Source of the DNA: an uncultured Sediminicola sp.
GTDB taxonomy: Bacteria > Bacteroidota > Bacteroidia > Flavobacteriales > Flavobacteriaceae
Reading direction: 5' to 3'
DNA: 25,049 nt
Assembly: GCA_938039345.1 (NCBI GenBank)
Contig: CALHVB010000023.1
Span: 1 to 25,049, forward strand
Shown: piece after piece, positions 23,115 to 25,049 of the stretch
How the letters are laid out: each line of letters starts with the position of its first letter
Numbering within the stretch: position 1 is the first letter of the stretch
The notes under the pieces: model-generated
The model's database searches: none
Told to the model about the DNA's origin: nothing
The model's input: only the letters and a program-made list of their open reading frames with translations
Position numbers and translations under genes: made by a program

Positions 23115-25049
23115 TTACCTACTTAAATAAAATGAATCTTGAAAACTTTTACTAATACCATCATTAGGCTCAAAAACATAATAATATACCCCTGCAGGCA
23201 ATTCGTTTCCTCTACTTGATGAAACATTAGAAATTCCAGAGAAATAATTGATTCCTAATTTACCTTCGTATACCATTACTCCATATCTATTATATATTGA
23301 TATTCTAAAATCTGGGAAACTTTCTTGCAATTCACTTATATCCAAAACATCATTTAAACCATCTGCATTAGGCGATACACCATCTGGTATACTAGAAGTA
23401 CAATTTCCTTCTCCTATATCATTTACCAAAACATTTATTGCTATTCGGTTAGATTCGCAACCTTCCTCATTTACACTAGACAAATAATACGTTCTTCTTT
23501 TTAAAATTGTTTGTAGAGACAATGGAATATCAGACTCATCACTATCATACCAACTATAAGTAGTATCAGAATCTACATCTATATCTTCTAAGCTTGCTCC
23601 GTCCATCATACAAAAACTAGGGTTTCCTATAATGGTTGGCTCATCTGTTGCGATTATATTTACAGTAATAATAGCAACATCTGAAGCACAGGAACTATTT
23701 GCGTCTAAAGCATACTCTAAAATCATTGAATTTTCTACTATTGTAGAAATATCTAATACACCTAAAGACACTTGTGTATTTGTTCCTTGTATTGTAATAA
23801 TTCCGCCATTATCTATATCTGAAGCTATATAATCAAATATGTTTATTTCTCTTTCAGATTTACACACAGTAATACTAAAATCTTCTCCTGCATTAGGTAA
23901 ACTATTAACAGTTATGGAGATGGTTGTTGTTTGTGCAGCGCAAGCTGAATTTTCTGAAATTGTATAAATATAATCTCCTGATGTATGGATTGATGGATTA
24001 AATTCTCCTAAATGCGTAGCATTATATCCGTTAGGACCAGACCATATTCCTCCTGTAGTTTTATCTCCTATTAAAATATCAAACAAATTAAAACTATTTG
24101 ATGTTTCGCAAACCTCTATTGCCTCACCTATACCTGCACTAGTACTAGATGATACTTCAAATTCTAAAGTTGCACTATCTTCGCAACCTGTCGAATTTAT
24201 TGTTGTGTAGGTGAAATTGAAAAACTGACTCCCATCTATATCTGGAATAAGAAAATCATTCTCTATTAAACTCCCATCTAAAGAATTTCTCCATACCCCA
24301 GTTGTTCCTTTATATATCGTATTTACTCCGTTAGTCTCTAACAATGATATTAAATCTAGTGTAGTACCATCATTACACAATACTAAATCTGCTGTATTTT
24401 CGCCTGCATAATATATATCTGAAACCGTAACTGAAACTACCGATGTTACTTCTGCACATGTGCCACTTGCTGGTATTGTATAGGTATAATCTCCTGATAT
24501 ATGAATTGATGGATTAAATTCTCCTAAATAAATTGCATTATAACCATTAGGACCAAACCAGGTACCATTTGTATGCTTATCTCCCGTAAGAACATCAAAT
24601 AAATTAAATGCAGCTGTTACTTCACATACTTCTATAGCACTACTTATACCTGCATTAAAAGATGCCACAACATTAATACTTAAAGTAGCTGTATCTATAC
24701 ACCCGTTATTGTTTGTAGTTGTATAAATAAAATTAAATGTTTGTGCTCCCACTGCATTCGGAATTATATAATTATTAGGTATTACAGTCCCTATTTCGTT
24801 AGTCCAAACACCATTTACTCCTCTATATACTTCATCGCTTCCATTTGTTTCTAAAAGAGAAATTAAATCAACAGCTGTACCATTATTACACAATACTACA
24901 TCTGCTGTATTTTCGCCTGCATAATATGCTTCTGAAACCGTAACTGAAACTACCGATGTTACTTCTGCACATGTGCCACTTGCTGGTATTGTATAGGTAT
25001 AATCTCCTGATATATGAATTGATGGATTAAATTCTCCTAAATAAATTGC
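23115..25049 (-). CDS. T9SS-secreted repeat adhesin, C-terminal part (5' end beyond window)
   Basis: The frame is open to the right edge without a stop, giving 644 residues in the window; the true start lies beyond 25049. The C-terminal ~85 residues (IPDGVSPNADGLNDVLDI, FRISIYNRYGVMVYEG, LPAGVYYYVFEPNDG, SFYLSR) are the gliding-motility-associated type B C-terminal domain that directs export by T9SS. Upstream are tandem Ig-like units of about 171 residues, each made of two related ~85-residue parts with paired cysteines and the recurring blocks AGENTADLVLCN, LISLLETNG, GVW, GCxDxATL, EVCE, GPNGYNA, LGEFNPSIH and SGDYTYTI. The best-preserved copies are 96% identical in DNA, pointing to recent duplication. 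The product should be a surface adhesin or filament. It heads an operon with a SprF/PorP-like and an OmpA-like gene. Confidence 0.93.
   Translation of the reverse strand, partial: AIYLGEFNPSIHISGDYTYTIPASGTCAEVTSVVSVTVSEAYYAGENTADVVLCNNGTAVDLISLLETNGSDEVYRGVNGVWTNEIGTVIPNNYIIPNAVGAQTFNFIYTTTNNNGCIDTATLSINVVASFNAGISSAIEVCEVTAAFNLFDVLTGDKHTNGTWFGPNGYNAIYLGEFNPSIHISGDYTYTIPASGTCAEVTSVVSVTVSDIYYAGENTADLVLCNDGTTLDLISLLETNGVNTIYKGTTGVWRNSLDGSLIENDFLIPDIDGSQFFNFTYTTINSTGCEDSATLEFEVSSSTSAGIGEAIEVCETSNSFNLFDILIGDKTTGGIWSGPNGYNATHLGEFNPSIHTSGDYIYTISENSACAAQTTTISITVNSLPNAGEDFSITVCKSEREINIFDYIASDIDNGGIITIQGTNTQVSLGVLDISTIVENSMILEYALDANSSCASDVAIITVNIIATDEPTIIGNPSFCMMDGASLEDIDVDSDTTYSWYDSDESDIPLSLQTILKRRTYYLSSVNEEGCESNRIAINVLVNDIGEGNCTSSIPDGVSPNADGLNDVLDISELQESFPDFRISIYNRYGVMVYEGKLGINYFSGISNVSSSRGNELPAGVYYYVFEPNDGISKSFQDSFYLSR
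24361..24536. repeat. Direct repeat copy 1 within the adhesin gene
   Basis: This 176-bp stretch matches 24874-25049 with an offset of 513 bp (171 codons). I count 7 mismatches, all in the first 60 bp; the last 116 bp (24421-24536) are identical to 24934-25049. A more diverged copy lies about 516 bp to the left (around 23850-24020). It encodes part of the Ig-like repeat unit. Confidence 0.9.
24874..25049. repeat. Direct repeat copy 2 within the adhesin gene (runs into window edge)
   Basis: The partner of 24361-24536 at a 513-bp offset. The identity is still perfect at the window edge, so the repeat probably continues, and further copies may follow. Confidence 0.9.

Noticed and set aside
24891..24893. 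A TTG at 24891-24893 read as the adhesin start.
   Set aside because: The same frame continues without a stop to the window edge with the same repeat pattern, so the codon is internal (leucine).
1..25049. Search for tRNA, rRNA, CRISPR arrays, insertion sequences, phage genes and defence systems.
   Set aside because: No cloverleaf-like or rRNA-like sequence, no regularly spaced short repeats, and no transposase, integrase, nuclease or toxin-antitoxin proteins were seen by eye; the only long repeats lie inside the adhesin gene.

Overview
The window looks like an ordinary chromosomal segment of a low-GC, probably marine, member of the Flavobacteriaceae (Bacteroidetes). The evidence is a very A+T-rich sequence, starts without Shine-Dalgarno motifs, Bacteroidetes-type promoter elements (TAnnTTTG at -7), two TonB-dependent receptors with N-terminal carboxypeptidase-like domains, a DUF4301 protein, LytS/LytTR signalling, and a type IX secretion (T9SS) adhesin with a gliding-motility-type C-terminal domain next to a PorP/SprF-like protein. 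I saw no tRNA, rRNA, insertion sequence, phage gene, CRISPR array or toxin-antitoxin pair. No intergenic gap exceeds 300 bp.

Layout. Positions 1-2274: a HIT-family protein (cut by the window edge) downstream of greA on the minus strand; a small lipoprotein with a degenerate Rieske-like cysteine cluster on the plus strand; and a Gfo/Idh/MocA oxidoreductase on the minus strand. Positions 2392-7067: a membrane hybrid histidine kinase (HisKA-HATPase-REC-HPt) convergent with, and overlapping, an NtrC-type sigma-54 response regulator. Beside them lie a secreted PepSY-like protein and a tiny one-helix membrane protein, both followed by strong hairpin terminators. Positions 7182-10879: DUF4301 protein, a 4'-phosphopantetheinyl transferase, and divergently ahcY (adenosylhomocysteinase). 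Positions 10936-15405: a LytS-type kinase/LytTR regulator operon divergent from a TonB-dependent receptor. Positions 15545-16066: a HAD 5'(3')-deoxyribonucleotidase. Positions 16142-20028: a TonB-dependent receptor followed by a beta-propeller phytase lipoprotein, read together as a phytate/organic-phosphate module. Positions 20242-25049: a tight minus-strand operon of a repeat-rich T9SS adhesin (5' part beyond the window), a SprF/PorP-like protein and a TPR/PD40/OmpA protein.

How the genes work together. Three modules stand out. The hybrid kinase carries its own HPt domain and could pass phosphate to the neighbouring sigma-54 activator. The nearby PepSY-like gene has a weak -24/-12-like element and, about 100 bp further upstream, a perfect 8-bp inverted repeat, so it is a candidate target. 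The LytS/LytTR pair shares a 218-bp divergent promoter region with a TonB receptor, and this region holds a cluster of CTGTTTTAAA-like half-sites. The adhesin-SprF-OmpA operon fits a secreted filament protein with its dedicated outer-membrane partner. Housekeeping genes (greA, ahcY, nucleotidase) lie between these accessory modules.

Nothing here is clearly a new system. The best candidates for undescribed biology are the phosphorelay/PepSY locus, the degenerate Rieske-like lipoprotein, the half-site cluster at the LytTR/TonB divergon, and the recently duplicated repeats in the adhesin.
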